Source: Saccharothrix australiensis
GTDB taxonomy: Bacteria > Actinomycetota > Actinomycetes > Mycobacteriales > Pseudonocardiaceae
Length of the DNA stretch: 64,000 nucleotides
Direction: 5' to 3'
Assembly (NCBI RefSeq): GCF_003634935.1
Contig: NZ_RBXO01000001.1
Coordinates: 6,473,501-6,537,500, forward strand
In this document: positions 24,110 to 33,105 of the stretch, piece by piece
How positions within the stretch are numbered: the first letter of the stretch is position 1
Layout of the letters: each line of letters opens with the position of its first letter
Position numbers and translations under genes: made by a program
The notes under the pieces: generated by a model
Database searches by the model: none
Seen by the model: only the letters and a program-made list of their open reading frames with translations
Told to the model about the DNA's origin: nothing

Positions 24110-26446
24110 TCAGCAGGGCCCCAGGTCCTTCCACACGCCCCACTCGCCGGTGGTGCCCGGCTCGTCACCCTGGGTCCACCACTTGGCCTGCCACTTGTTG
24201 CCCTTGTGGGAGACCTGGTTGCCGCCGTTGTAGACCTTGGCGGCCTCCCAGGCGGCCACCGAGCACGACGGGGCGCTCGTGGTGGTCGTGGTCGTGGAGG
24301 TCGACGTGCTGGTGGAGGTCGACGTCGAGGTGGTGGTCGGGTTCGGGCCGCCGGTGCCGCGCGGGTGGTCCGAGGCGATCGCGTAGGACTTGCCGCCGAA
24401 GGTGATCTTGAAGTTCGACGGCGACGCGATCGGCAGCTGGTAGCTCAGCGCGACGTCGACCGACGCGCCGGGCGCGAGCGACTGCCACGACGGCAGGGTC
24501 AGCTCGACGTGCTGGAAGTCGCCCTTGAGCCCGCCGACGTTGCTGCCGCTGTGCCCCTTGGCGGTGACCCGCAGGCCGAAGCCGGACTGGTCGGACATGG
24601 TGCCGGGCGCACTGGTCCCGTAGTCGAACTCGATCTTCGTGCCGCCCGGCAGGGTGGCCGTCGAGCTGTTGGTGATCCTCAGCTTCGGGTTGATCGGGTA
24701 GTTGTTGTCGCCCAGCGCGAACCCGGACACCGTGGCGGACACGTTGAGCACCTCGGTCGGCGGCGTGCCGGGCGCCTTCCGGTTGCCGTACGGCGCGGCG
24801 CCGCGCAGGCCGTCGTTGAGCTTGGTGAGCAGGGTGTCACCGATGGTGTACTGGTTCTTGGCGGTGTCGAAGCGGTAGTCGCCCGCCAGCTCCCAGATCA
24901 TCACGCCGCCGATGCCCTTGTCCGCCACGTACTTCGCCTTGGTGGCGATGGACTGCTCGTCCTCGGTGGACAGGTACACCTTCTTGTCGGCGTTCCACAG
25001 CCACGGCGTGGCCATCGTGTTGTCGTAGTGGCGGGTGTAGGAGCCGGAGATCCGGTCGGTCGGGTCGTTCTTCGGGTCCAGGCCGTACTTCTCCAGGTAG
25101 TCCGGCGTGATCTCGTTCTCCAGGTTCTTGGCGTGCCACATGGGGTTCGCGCCCGCCGGGGACTCCGCGCCGGTCTTGTCCAGGTCGTGCCACAGGTTGT
25201 CGATGCCGATCGCGCCGTTGCCGCACGGCGTGGTGGACCCGACGGTGCCGCCGGTGCCGGGCGGGCACTTCTTCTGGTCGGGCAGCGCGGCCTTGCCCCA
25301 CTGGCCGTTCGTGCCGCCGGTGACGCCCTGCCAGCCGCGCGTGTAGAACGGGACGCCGACGTTGATCCGGCCGGCCTGCATCGCGCCGCGGTAGTAGTGG
25401 TACGCCCAGTCGGTGTTCAGGTAGCCCATGCCGTCGTAGGCGCCGTAGACGCCGCCGGCCTGGAGTTCGCCGTCCTTGCCGTCGTCGTACAGCGCGGCGT
25501 TGGGGCCGACGAAGTGGTTCCACGCGCCGTGCAGGTCGTAGGACATGATGTTGAGGTAGTCCAGGTACCGGGTGACCTGGTACGCCTCCTGGCCACGCAG
25601 CAGCCAGCCCGACGCGGGCACGGCGGCCGTCAGCAGGTAGTGCTTGCCGTCGGCGGCCGACGCGCGGTCCAGCTTCTCCCGCAGCGTCTTCATGATCTTC
25701 TCGTAGCCGGCCCACAGGGTGCCGCGGTTGGCGTCGGAGATCCAGTAGTCGTCCGGGTTCCCGGCGTACTTGTTGGAGGTCGCGTACTCGTAGTCGATGT
25801 CGACGCCGTTGAACCCGTAGGTGCGGATGAACTCCACGGCGGAGTCGGCGAACGTGTCGATCGACGCCTGCGACTGGCCCATCTTGTAGAAGCCGCCCGA
25901 CGCGTTGCGGGTGCCGTCGGGGTTGAGGAAGCCGCCGGTCTCGGCCCAGCCGCCGACGGACACCAGCGTCTTCACGTTCGGGTACTGCTTCTTGTACTTG
26001 TTGAGCAGGTTGAAGTGCCCCTTGTAGGGCAGGCTCGGGTCGAGCTCGACGCCCGGCCAGGTCATGCCGGTGGCGGCGTTGTCCGGCCCGTCGGGGCCGA
26101 CCGACACCTTGTTCGCCGTGTTGACGTGGGCGAACGCGTAGTTCAGGTGCGTGACCTTCTGCCACGGGATGTCGGAGGCGAGGTAGGAGGGCGCGCCGTT
26201 CTTGCCGGTGCGCCAGCTGGTGAAGTAGCCGATCACCCGCCGGGAGTGGTCGGGGCCCATCGTCTCCCGGCCGTCGGCGTCGTAGACCGAGCAGTAGGGG
26301 ACGGCGACGCCGGGGGTCTGGTAGAGGCCGTCCGGGCGGCACTCCTCCCCCGCGGCGGCGCTGGACGTGGACGGTGACGCGACAGCGATGACGAGTCCGG
26401 CCGCCGTGGCGAGCAACGCCGTGAGCGGCAACAGCTTTCTGTGCAC
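24110..26446 (-). CDS. Modular secreted GH18 chitinase with C-terminal chitin-binding modules
   Basis: Exported chitinase of 778 residues. A Sec signal peptide (HRKLLPLTALLATAAGLVIA, cleavage near SSA-AAG) precedes the GH18 barrel (about 65-530). The catalytic motif reads FNGVDIDYE with acid Glu220; the first Asp of DxxDxDxE is Asn213. Next come a beta-sandwich chitinase-C domain (about 550-680), a Thr/Ser linker (TSTSTSTSTS) and a CBM5/12-type module with AWEAAKVYNGGNQVSHKGNK and WWTQGDEPG. GTG at 26446 is preceded by AGGAGGT. Two DasR boxes and a CebR-like box lie upstream. Confidence 0.95.
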   Translation of the reverse strand: MHRKLLPLTALLATAAGLVIAVASPSTSSAAAGEECRPDGLYQTPGVAVPYCSVYDADGRETMGPDHSRRVIGYFTSWRTGKNGAPSYLASDIPWQKVTHLNYAFAHVNTANKVSVGPDGPDNAATGMTWPGVELDPSLPYKGHFNLLNKYKKQYPNVKTLVSVGGWAETGGFLNPDGTRNASGGFYKMGQSQASIDTFADSAVEFIRTYGFNGVDIDYEYATSNKYAGNPDDYWISDANRGTLWAGYEKIMKTLREKLDRASAADGKHYLLTAAVPASGWLLRGQEAYQVTRYLDYLNIMSYDLHGAWNHFVGPNAALYDDGKDGELQAGGVYGAYDGMGYLNTDWAYHYYRGAMQAGRINVGVPFYTRGWQGVTGGTNGQWGKAALPDQKKCPPGTGGTVGSTTPCGNGAIGIDNLWHDLDKTGAESPAGANPMWHAKNLENEITPDYLEKYGLDPKNDPTDRISGSYTRHYDNTMATPWLWNADKKVYLSTEDEQSIATKAKYVADKGIGGVMIWELAGDYRFDTAKNQYTIGDTLLTKLNDGLRGAAPYGNRKAPGTPPTEVLNVSATVSGFALGDNNYPINPKLRITNSSTATLPGGTKIEFDYGTSAPGTMSDQSGFGLRVTAKGHSGSNVGGLKGDFQHVELTLPSWQSLAPGASVDVALSYQLPIASPSNFKITFGGKSYAIASDHPRGTGGPNPTTTSTSTSTSTSTSTTTTTTSAPSCSVAAWEAAKVYNGGNQVSHKGNKWQAKWWTQGDEPGTTGEWGVWKDLGPC

Positions 26447-26508
26447 TAGCCGTACCTCCTGCACCAGGCGGCGGCCTCGTCGCAGAGTGGAGCGAACGCA
26501 ACGTAAAT

Positions 26509-26542
26509 AGGTCCAGACCTTTATGTCAATAGGTCCAGACCA
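26509..26542. promoter_or_regulatory. Pair of DasR-type operators in the chitinase promoter
   Basis: AGGTCCAGACCT (26509-26520) and AGGTCCAGACCA (26531-26542) are 22 bp apart, two helical turns, about 63-96 bp before the chitinase GTG. They match the dre core that DasR binds before Streptomyces chitinase genes; induction would follow GlcN-6-P release of DasR. Confidence 0.82.
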
Positions 26543-26563
26543 CTTCACCGATCAGGGCGTTCG

Positions 26564-26577
26564 CGAGAGCGCTCCCA
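26564..26577. promoter_or_regulatory. CebR-like operator upstream of the chitinase DasR boxes
   Basis: CGAGAGCGCTCCCA matches TGGGAGCGCTCCCA at 12 of 14 positions and resembles the boxes at 10032 and 16319. It lies between the chitinase promoter and the 3' end of the SARP gene. Confidence 0.55.
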
Positions 26578-26618
26578 CCGCCGTCGCCGCGCCCCGCCGC
26601 ACCGCGCGCGGCGTCCGG

Positions 26619-29477
26619 TCAGCCCACCGGCGAGGAGGCCGATCGCACGCGCGCCAACCGCGCGCGCACCTCGTCCGCCTCCGGCGCGTTCAGCTCCGTG
26701 AACAACGCGAGGGCCCGCTGCCAGTGCGCCAGCGCGCCCGCCATGCCCTGCCGGTCGAACACCGTCGCCAGCCGGTCGTGCGCCAACGCCTGGTGGTACG
26801 GGCTCATCGCCGCGGACGCCACCGACAGCGCGGTCCGCGCCGACGCCACCGCGGCGGACAGCTCACCGGACTCCAGCAGCACCAGCGCCAGGTCCGTATG
26901 GCAGGTCGACTCGCCGCACTGCTCGCCCACCTCCCGGTAGATGCGCACCGCCGCGCGCAGCCACGTCTTGGCGTCCTCGTAGCGCCGCATCGCCAGGTAC
27001 AGCGGGCCCAGGTTGTGGTGCGCCGCCGCCTCCGCCCACCGCGACCCGGCGGCGCGGCTGGCCTCCAGCGCCTCCCGGTAGAACGTCTCGGCCTCCTCCA
27101 TCCGCCCCAGCGTCTGGAGCATGTCGGCGACCGTCGTCAGCGCGCGGGCCTGCGCGTGCACGTCGCCGCTGGACCGCGCCACCTCCAACGCCTCGCGCAG
27201 CCGCGCCAGCGCCTCGTCCGACCGCTGGAACTGCAGCAGCGCCACCCCGAGGTTGAACAGCGTGACGAACCGCGCCTCCGGGTCGCCCAGCGAGGTCGCC
27301 GCGCGCATCGCGGCCTCCGTGGTGCGCAGCCACGTCGAGCGGTCCGTCCGCAGCCAGAAGAACCGCGACAGCGTGTACGGCAGCTGCCAGGCGTGCACCA
27401 GCCAGGCCCGTTCCGCGCCCTCGCCCGCCAGCTCCGCCGCCGCGATCAGGTTCGCCTGCTCGGCGTCCAGCCACGCCGTCGCGTCGCCCGCGCCGGTCAG
27501 CCGGGGCACCTCCGCCGGCACCAGCTCCGGCGCGACCCGCACGCTGCCGCGGCCGACCGGCAGCAGCCCGTCGGCCAGGTCGGCGCAGTGCAGGTAGTAG
27601 TCCAGCATCCGGCCGGTCGCCTCGTGCCGCCGCTCGGGGGCCAGCTCGGCGGCCAGCGTCCGGGTGTAGACGCGCACCAGGTCGTGCGCCGCGTACCGGC
27701 CGGGTTCGTTGACCGACAACAGGTTCGCCGCCGCCAGCGCGTCCAGCGCCCGCTGCGCCTCCGCCACCCGCACGCACGCCATCGCGGCCACCACGTGTGC
27801 CGTCACGTCCGGGCCGGGGTGCAGGCCCAGCAGCGCCAGCAGCCGCGCGGGCAGCGGCGACAGCGCGCGCCGCGACGCGTCCAGCGCCGCCCGCACGGTC
27901 GAGTCCTCGTCCTCCAGGCCCAGCGCGGCCAGCCTGCCGTGCTCGTCGTCCAGCTCGGCCACCAGCTCCGCGACCCGCAGCGACGGCGACACCGCCAGCC
28001 GCGCCGCCGCGATCCGCAGCGCCAGCGGCAACCCGTCGCACAGCACCGCCAGCCGGCGCAGCGGGCCGACCTCGCCCGCGTCGCGCCCGGCGACCCGGCC
28101 CAGCACCTCCACCGCCGCGTCGGTGCCGAGCATGTCCAGCTCGACCAGCCGGGCGTCGGCGTGCGCCACCAGGCCCACCAGCCGCCGCCGGGACGTCACC
28201 AGCACGCACGAGGGCGGACCGGGCAGCAGCGGCATCAGCTCGGTCGACCCGCGCGCGTTGTCCAGCACCACGACCATCCGCCGGTCCGCGACCAGCGTGC
28301 GGAACAGCGCCGAGCGCTCCTCCACGGTCACCGGGATGTCGCCCGACGGCACGCCCAGCGTCCGCAGGAACCGGTTGAGCACCTCCCCCGCGCCCAGCGG
28401 CTCCTGGTTCGGGTCGTAGCCGTGCAGGTCGACGTAGAGCTGGCCGTCCGGGAACCCCTCGCGCACACGGTGCGCCCAGTGCAGCGCCAGCGCCGTCTTG
28501 CCGACGCCCGCCGGTCCCGTGACGACGAGCACCAGCCCGCCCGCCGGGTACGACGCCAGCAGCCCGTCCAGCCGCGCCACCTCGGCGTCGCGGCCGATGA
28601 GGGCGACCGGCGCGCGCGGCAGCTGCGCGGGGATCGTCGGCAGCGCGGGCTCGGCCGCCTGCGCGGGCAGCGCGATCGGCCGCGTCGGCCGCTCCGGCTC
28701 GGGGTCCTCGCCCGCCAGCACGGCCTGCTGGAGGCGGCGCAGCTCGGGGCCCGGCTCGACGCCCAGCTCGTCGATCAGCACCCGCCGCGCCGCGCGGTAC
28801 GCGCCCAGCGCCTCGGCCTGCCGCCCCGCCTGGCACAGGGCGCGCATCAGCAGGCCGTGCCCGCGTTCCCGCAGCGGGTGCTCGGCCACCAGCGCCGTCA
28901 GCTCCTGCACCAGCGCCGCGCCGCGCCCGAGCAGCAGCAGCACCTCGGCGCGCTCCTCCTGGGCCGCGAGCCGCCGCTCGCCGAGCCTGCCCCGCTCGAC
29001 CTCCGCGAACAGCCCGGCGACGCCGCCGAGGGGCTCGCCGCGCCACAGCGCCAGCGCCTCGTCCAGCGCGCGGGCCGCGGCCTCCAGGTCGCCCGCCGAC
29101 CGCAGCCGGCCGGCGGCCACCACCCCGCGCTCGAACGCGTCCAGGTCGACCGCCGCCGGGTCCAGGCGCAGCAGGTAGCCGTCGCCGACGGAGGTCAGCA
29201 GCTCGGCGGGCGCGCGGCGGGCGCGGCTGGGCTCCAGGGCCCGGCGCAGGCCGGCCACGTAGGTCTGGACGAGGTTGACGGCGCTGGTGGGCACCGCGTC
29301 GCCCCACACCGCCTCGATGATGTGGTCCCGGCTGACCGGGGTGTTGCGGCCCAGCAGCAGCACGGCGAGCACGGCGCGCTGCTTGGCCGCGCCGAGGTCG
29401 ACCTCCCGGTCGCCGCGCCGCACCCGGAGCAGGCCGAGCACCTCGAACCGCAAGGGCTCCACGCCGTCGTACGCCAC
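26619..29477 (-). CDS. SARP-family regulator with NB-ARC and TPR domains (AfsR-like)
   Basis: Large transcriptional regulator of 952 residues. Residues about 1-95 are an OmpR-type winged helix (RFEVLGLLRVRRGDREVDLG, ...QRAVLAVLLLGRNTPVSRDH), about 100-245 the bacterial transcriptional activator domain (DLDAFERGVVAAGRLR, ELGVEPGPELRRLQQAVL), about 280-560 an NB-ARC ATPase (GPAGVGKTALALHWA; VVVLDNARGSTEL; CVLVTSRR) and the rest TPR repeats. GTG at 29477 is preferred because GAAGGA lies 7 nt upstream; GTG at 29519 would add 14 residues. AfsR-like proteins activate secondary metabolism or development, but no biosynthetic cluster is in the window. Confidence 0.9.
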   Translation of the reverse strand: MAYDGVEPLRFEVLGLLRVRRGDREVDLGAAKQRAVLAVLLLGRNTPVSRDHIIEAVWGDAVPTSAVNLVQTYVAGLRRALEPSRARRAPAELLTSVGDGYLLRLDPAAVDLDAFERGVVAAGRLRSAGDLEAAARALDEALALWRGEPLGGVAGLFAEVERGRLGERRLAAQEERAEVLLLLGRGAALVQELTALVAEHPLRERGHGLLMRALCQAGRQAEALGAYRAARRVLIDELGVEPGPELRRLQQAVLAGEDPEPERPTRPIALPAQAAEPALPTIPAQLPRAPVALIGRDAEVARLDGLLASYPAGGLVLVVTGPAGVGKTALALHWAHRVREGFPDGQLYVDLHGYDPNQEPLGAGEVLNRFLRTLGVPSGDIPVTVEERSALFRTLVADRRMVVVLDNARGSTELMPLLPGPPSCVLVTSRRRLVGLVAHADARLVELDMLGTDAAVEVLGRVAGRDAGEVGPLRRLAVLCDGLPLALRIAAARLAVSPSLRVAELVAELDDEHGRLAALGLEDEDSTVRAALDASRRALSPLPARLLALLGLHPGPDVTAHVVAAMACVRVAEAQRALDALAAANLLSVNEPGRYAAHDLVRVYTRTLAAELAPERRHEATGRMLDYYLHCADLADGLLPVGRGSVRVAPELVPAEVPRLTGAGDATAWLDAEQANLIAAAELAGEGAERAWLVHAWQLPYTLSRFFWLRTDRSTWLRTTEAAMRAATSLGDPEARFVTLFNLGVALLQFQRSDEALARLREALEVARSSGDVHAQARALTTVADMLQTLGRMEEAETFYREALEASRAAGSRWAEAAAHHNLGPLYLAMRRYEDAKTWLRAAVRIYREVGEQCGESTCHTDLALVLLESGELSAAVASARTALSVASAAMSPYHQALAHDRLATVFDRQGMAGALAHWQRALALFTELNAPEADEVRARLARVRSASSPVG

Positions 29478-29665
29478 CGACCGTTCCTTCACCGCAGGGC
29501 TGAGCTGACCCGACCTCACGACGGAGCCTAGGTGATCACTTCAGTGCGGCTCCAGTCGCGCTGTAGCCGCATTCTTACGCTAAGCGTGTCCGGCCGACCA
29601 CACAGGGCGAACCCGAGTGGGGCAGGTTGGACCAGACAGCGGAACATCCGCTGCTCTCCCTGAAC

Positions 29666-29732
29666 GACGAGGGCAGGCCGGCGTGCAAGGGGCATCCAGC
29701 CCGCGGCGGCGGAACGCCGGCCCGCCCTCGTC
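29666..29732 (-). terminator. 19-bp stem hairpin downstream of the DedA gene
   Basis: 29666-29684 pairs with 29714-29732, with one G-U pair, around a 29-nt loop. Confidence 0.55.
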
Positions 29733-29796
29733 CCCAGGCTCCCCCGGGGAGCGCCATCCGGTAGGGATGGCTCCCTCCCCCTGCCCTCCCCCCAGT

Positions 29797-29842
29797 CGAA
29801 GGGGCCGTCCCCGGATCCCGAACTCCGGAGGCGGCCCCTTCG
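29797..29842 (-). terminator. Hairpin downstream of the DedA gene
   Basis: CGAAGGGGCCG (29797-29807) pairs with CGGCCCCTTCG (29832-29842), and an inner CCGGA/TCCGG extends it. First strong hairpin after the DedA stop, 94 bp away. Confidence 0.6.
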
Positions 29843-29935
29843 GCTGCGCGCGGCCGGGCGGCGTCCCGCGGGCCCGCCCGCGACGGGCGGGAGCCCTCGG
29901 CCCCCGCGCCACCGCGGCCGGCCCGCGGGAAGCGG

Positions 29936-30583
29936 TCAGCCGACCTCTTCCATCTCCTGCGGCGTCGCGGTGGCCGCCGCCTTGCGCCTGCGGCGCAGGA
30001 ACACCACGACCGCGACCACGACCGCCAGGCCCATCAGCACCCACATCACGCCGTTGAACACGGACTCGATGTACTTGGCCGACGCGCCCGCCGCCGAGCC
30101 GATGCCGATGTGCAGCGCCGACCAGCACACCGCGCCCGCGATCGACGCGGGCAGGAACCGCCGGTACTCCAGCTTGGACGCGCCCGCCGACGCGGGCACC
30201 AGCGTCCGCACCACGGGCATGAAACGGGCGAAGAACACCGCCCACGCGCCCCGGCGGCGCAGCAGCTCGCCGGCCTTGTCCCAGTGCTCCTGCCCGAGCT
30301 TGCGGACGACCTTGCTGTCCCGCAGCCGGTCGCCGAACCGGCGGCCCAGGTAGTACCCGATGCTGTCGCCGGCCACCGCGCACACCGACACGACCAGCCA
30401 CATGACGAGGAACCTCGGCACGCTGGTCACGGTCGTCGCCGCGAGCAGCAGCGCGCTCTCCCCCGGCGCGATGAAGCCCACGCCGAGCGTGCACTCCGCC
30501 AGCGTCAGCGCGCCGGTCACCGCCAGCACCGCGGGCTGCGGCAGCCCGGCCAGCCCCTCCAGCGCGTCGGTCAGGAAAGCCAT
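29936..30583 (-). CDS. DedA-family membrane protein (VTT domain)
   Basis: Polytopic membrane protein of 215 residues. The DedA family acts in envelope homeostasis, and several members flip or move phospholipids or polyprenyl phosphate. The diagnostic motif is complete: FFARFMPVVRTLVPASAG, preceded by the re-entrant loop ECTLGVGFIAPGESALLLAA and GYYLGRRFGDRLR. The C-terminus is a membrane helix followed by a basic cytosolic tail RRRRKAAATA. ATG at 30583 with a G-rich GGGGGA upstream. It stands alone between two long gaps, so its partners are unknown. Confidence 0.9.
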   Translation of the reverse strand: MAFLTDALEGLAGLPQPAVLAVTGALTLAECTLGVGFIAPGESALLLAATTVTSVPRFLVMWLVVSVCAVAGDSIGYYLGRRFGDRLRDSKVVRKLGQEHWDKAGELLRRRGAWAVFFARFMPVVRTLVPASAGASKLEYRRFLPASIAGAVCWSALHIGIGSAAGASAKYIESVFNGVMWVLMGLAVVVAVVVFLRRRRKAAATATPQEMEEVG

Positions 30584-31311
30584 CTCTCGTCCCCCAGGTG
30601 ACGATCAGGACCGCGCCCGGTGGGCCGGCCGGTGTCCGACCGCGTGAACCGGTCGCTGTCGAGCGGTGGGCCGCCGGCCCGGAGCCGGGCGCCACCGCGG
30701 TCGTGCGGGATCGTGCCACCACGCCCGGCGCACCCGGCGCACAGGCTACGGCCGGCGGGGTGCGGCGGACCCGACGCGGGGTCGACACCCGGTCACCGCC
30801 GGGTGTCGCGCGGGTGAACACCCCGGACGCCGGCGGGGCGCGCCCGAGGTGCCGGGCCGTCCCCGGCACGCGTGCCGCGGGCGGTCGGGCGGTCCGGGCC
30901 GGACGGGACCGGCGGACGACACCGCCGAGCAGCGCGCGACCCGGACCACCGACACCACCCCCTCCGGCGACGAGTCCACCGGAACGAGGGTGGTCCGCGC
31001 ATCAAACCCGGGTCTGGTCGCCGATCAGACCTTGGTCGTACCCGACCCCGGCGGAAGTCAGGGGCCACCCCTGGCTCCGCCGGCCCCGACCCGACCCGCC
31101 CCGCCGACCCGCTGCCTGGTTCGCCCCGCCAGCCCTGCCGGCTCTCCCCACCTGGTTCGCCCGGCCCGATCGCCCGGCCCGACTTCCCGTGCCCGACTCG
31201 CCTTGCCTTGCCTTGCCCTGCCCGGTCCGCTCGGCCCGCTCGCCCCGCTCGACCACCCCCGGGCGACCACCCCGGCCGATGGGGTCCGCCGGCCCCGCCA
31301 CCGCGCCGGGC
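30584..31311. other. 728-bp gap without a supported gene
   Basis: Very GC-rich and low in complexity. Items seen: GGTCTGGTCGCCGATCAGACC-type inverted repeat at 31011-31031, CCTTG microrepeats at about 31200-31215, and CCCGCC/CCCGGC-rich runs. All frames translate to Arg/Pro/Gly-rich text. Confidence 0.6.
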
Positions 31312-31518
31312 TCAGCGCCCGTCGTACCGACCGCCCTTGGCGCCACCGACGAAGCGCGACCACTGCGCCGCGCCGAAGCTCAGCGCACCACCGGCGCGGT
31401 CCTTCGAGTCCCGCACGGCCGCGCCGACGTCCGCCAACGCGATCTCCACGCAATCCGACCCGGACGCGGACGAACGCCCGCTCCTGCGCCACCGCCGCCG
31501 CACGGCCGCCTCACCCAC
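31312..31518 (-). CDS. DUF397-domain protein
   Basis: 68 residues with the DUF397 pattern: WRRSGRSSASGSDCVEIALA, then AAVRDSKDRAGGALSF and QWSRFVGG. These small proteins accompany XRE/DUF5753 regulators in actinomycetes; in characterised Streptomyces cases (BldB- and WhiJ-like systems) such pairs affect development. GTG at 31518 overlaps the regulator's last 8 bases, so the two are coupled and probably act together. Confidence 0.9.
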   Translation of the reverse strand: MGEAAVRRRWRRSGRSSASGSDCVEIALADVGAAVRDSKDRAGGALSFGAAQWSRFVGGAKGGRYDGR

Positions 31519-32371
31519 GGTCGGCGAGCAGCCCGCGCGCGACCCGCGCCACCAGCGCCGCCGACGCCGAGGGGTCCAGCGACGCCGCCGCGAGCCGCGC
31601 GAACAGGTCCGCGTACCGGGCGACTTCGGCGGGCTGCTCCAGGTAGACCTCGCCGCGCGTGCCCTCCAGGTACACCAGGTCGGGATCGGACTTCTCCGGG
31701 AAGGCCAGGATCACGAACGGGCCGTCCATCGCCGCGTGGCCGCCCGCCTCGAACGGGATCACCTGGAGGGTGACGTTGTCCAGTTCCGCGACCTCGGCCA
31801 GCCGCCGCAGCTGCCCGACCATCGTCGCGGGCCCGCCGACCAGCCGCCGCAGCGCGGCCTCGTCGATCACCGCGTGCAGGGCGAGCGGCTCGTCCTCGAC
31901 CAGCAGCGCCTGCCGCGCCCGGCGCAGCTCCACCCGCCGGTCGACCTCGCCGGGCGGCGCGTCCGGCAGCACGTCGGCGATCAGCGCCCTGGTGTAGCCC
32001 TCGGTCTGGAGCAGTCCGGGGATCATCAGGCCCTGGTAGGTGCGCGCCGCCTCGGCGTCGGCCTCGAACCCGATGTACCGGCCGGGCGCGACGTCGCCGA
32101 ACGCGTCCCACCACGCCTTGCGCCTGGCCTCGCGGGCGAGCCGGACGAGTTCGTCGAGCGTGGCCCGGTCCGCGCCGTACGCGGCGAGCATGTCCCGCAC
32201 GTCGCGCGGCGTGACGCCGACCCGCCCGGTCTCGATGCGGCTGATCTTCGACGCCGAGCACTCCAGCCGCTCGCCGACGTCCTCGATGGTGAGCGCGGCC
32301 GCCTCGCGCAGCCTGCGCAACTCCCCGACGAGCCGCCGCCTGAGCAGGGTCGGGCTGCCACCGCGTGGCAT
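31511..32371 (-). CDS. XRE-family regulator with DUF5753 domain
   Basis: DNA-binding protein of 286 residues. Residues about 10-65 are the XRE HTH (LVGELRRLREAAALTIEDVG, LECSASKISRIETGRVGV), the remainder is the DUF5753 sensor-like domain (IPGLLQTEGYTRALI, VTLQVIPFEAGGHAAMDGPF). This is the WhiJ-like family that is strongly expanded in Streptomyces and Pseudonocardiales. ATG at 32371 has AGGAGGAGGT in front, a near-perfect ribosome binding site. Overlaps the DUF397 gene. The window shows no target. Confidence 0.93.
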   Translation of the reverse strand: MPRGGSPTLLRRRLVGELRRLREAAALTIEDVGERLECSASKISRIETGRVGVTPRDVRDMLAAYGADRATLDELVRLAREARRKAWWDAFGDVAPGRYIGFEADAEAARTYQGLMIPGLLQTEGYTRALIADVLPDAPPGEVDRRVELRRARQALLVEDEPLALHAVIDEAALRRLVGGPATMVGQLRRLAEVAELDNVTLQVIPFEAGGHAAMDGPFVILAFPEKSDPDLVYLEGTRGEVYLEQPAEVARYADLFARLAAASLDPSASAALVARVARGLLADRG

Positions 32372-32543
32372 CGGCACACCTCCTCCTGGTCGCGTGGACG
32401 AGTCTGTTCGCCCACGTGCGTGGAGCAAAGGGCTGTCATCCATTCGTGTACTGCAACTTGCAGATCGCCGGTGGACGGTCGCAGGCTGCTGGGGCACACC
32501 GCGTCGGACGCGATCGCCGGAGGACGGGGAAGGAGCGCTGAAG

Positions 32544-32864
32544 GTGTCCGTGACGGTCTTCAGCCAGCTCGACAAGTCGCTGCACGAGCACCTCGACGCG
32601 CTGGTGCGGCTGGCCTCCGACGGCGACGACGGCACGGCGGCGGCCCTCGCCCGCTCGGAGCTGCCGCGCGTGGTCGCGGCGGTGAAGGCGCTGCTGGACG
32701 AGCACGCGCCGGACGAGCACGGCCGCTGCCCCACCTGCCGGACCAGGCGGTTCAGCCGCCGGCTGCCCGCGCCGTGCCGCGCCTACCTGGGCGCGCAGCT
32801 CGCGATGACGGTCGCCGCCGAGGCGCCCGGCAGGCACCACCGGCACGTGCGCAGCGCGGTGTAG
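32544..32864 (+). CDS. 106-residue conserved-type hypothetical protein with CxxC motif
   Basis: Helical N-terminal two-thirds (SQLDKSLHEHLDALVRLAS, ALARSELPRVVAAVKALLDE) followed by HGRCPTCRTRRFSRRLPAPC, which could bind a metal ion through CPTC and a third Cys. GTG at 32544 has AAGGAG at 32530-32535. It is divergent from the XRE gene with 172 bp between them. Small helical proteins of this kind often sit beside XRE/DUF397 pairs, so a regulatory link is possible, but I do not recognise a function. Confidence 0.7.
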   Translation: MSVTVFSQLDKSLHEHLDALVRLASDGDDGTAAALARSELPRVVAAVKALLDEHAPDEHGRCPTCRTRRFSRRLPAPCRAYLGAQLAMTVAAEAPGRHHRHVRSAV

Positions 32865-33105
32865 CGGCACCCCGGACGAGCGGGCACACCCCGCTCCGCG
32901 GCGGGCGACGCGCCTCCCCCCGATGATCGAGCCCCCATCCGCGCCGCCCGACCGCACCCGCGGCGGAATCGACCTCGCACCCCGACCGGGGCCGGTTCCG
33001 CCGCGGCCACACCGCCCGACCACCGACGAGCGCCCACCGACGAGCGCCCACCGGCGCCGAGCCGACCGGCACCGGGCCGCGCGCCCGCGGCCGGACCCCG
33101 CCGGC

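Larger units (their letters stand above)
29478..29935. other. 458-bp gap between SARP and DedA genes
   Basis: Holds the SARP promoter region and a series of hairpins 3' of the DedA gene (29666-29732, 29748-29775 and 29797-29842). No coding region is supported. Confidence 0.6.

Noticed and set aside
29620..29640. TTGGACCAGACA as a DasR site
   Set aside because: Only one half of the palindrome is present and it lies among terminator hairpins.
30584..31311. Several frames of 90-115 codons on either strand
   Set aside because: All read as Arg/Pro/Gly-rich low complexity with no start signals.
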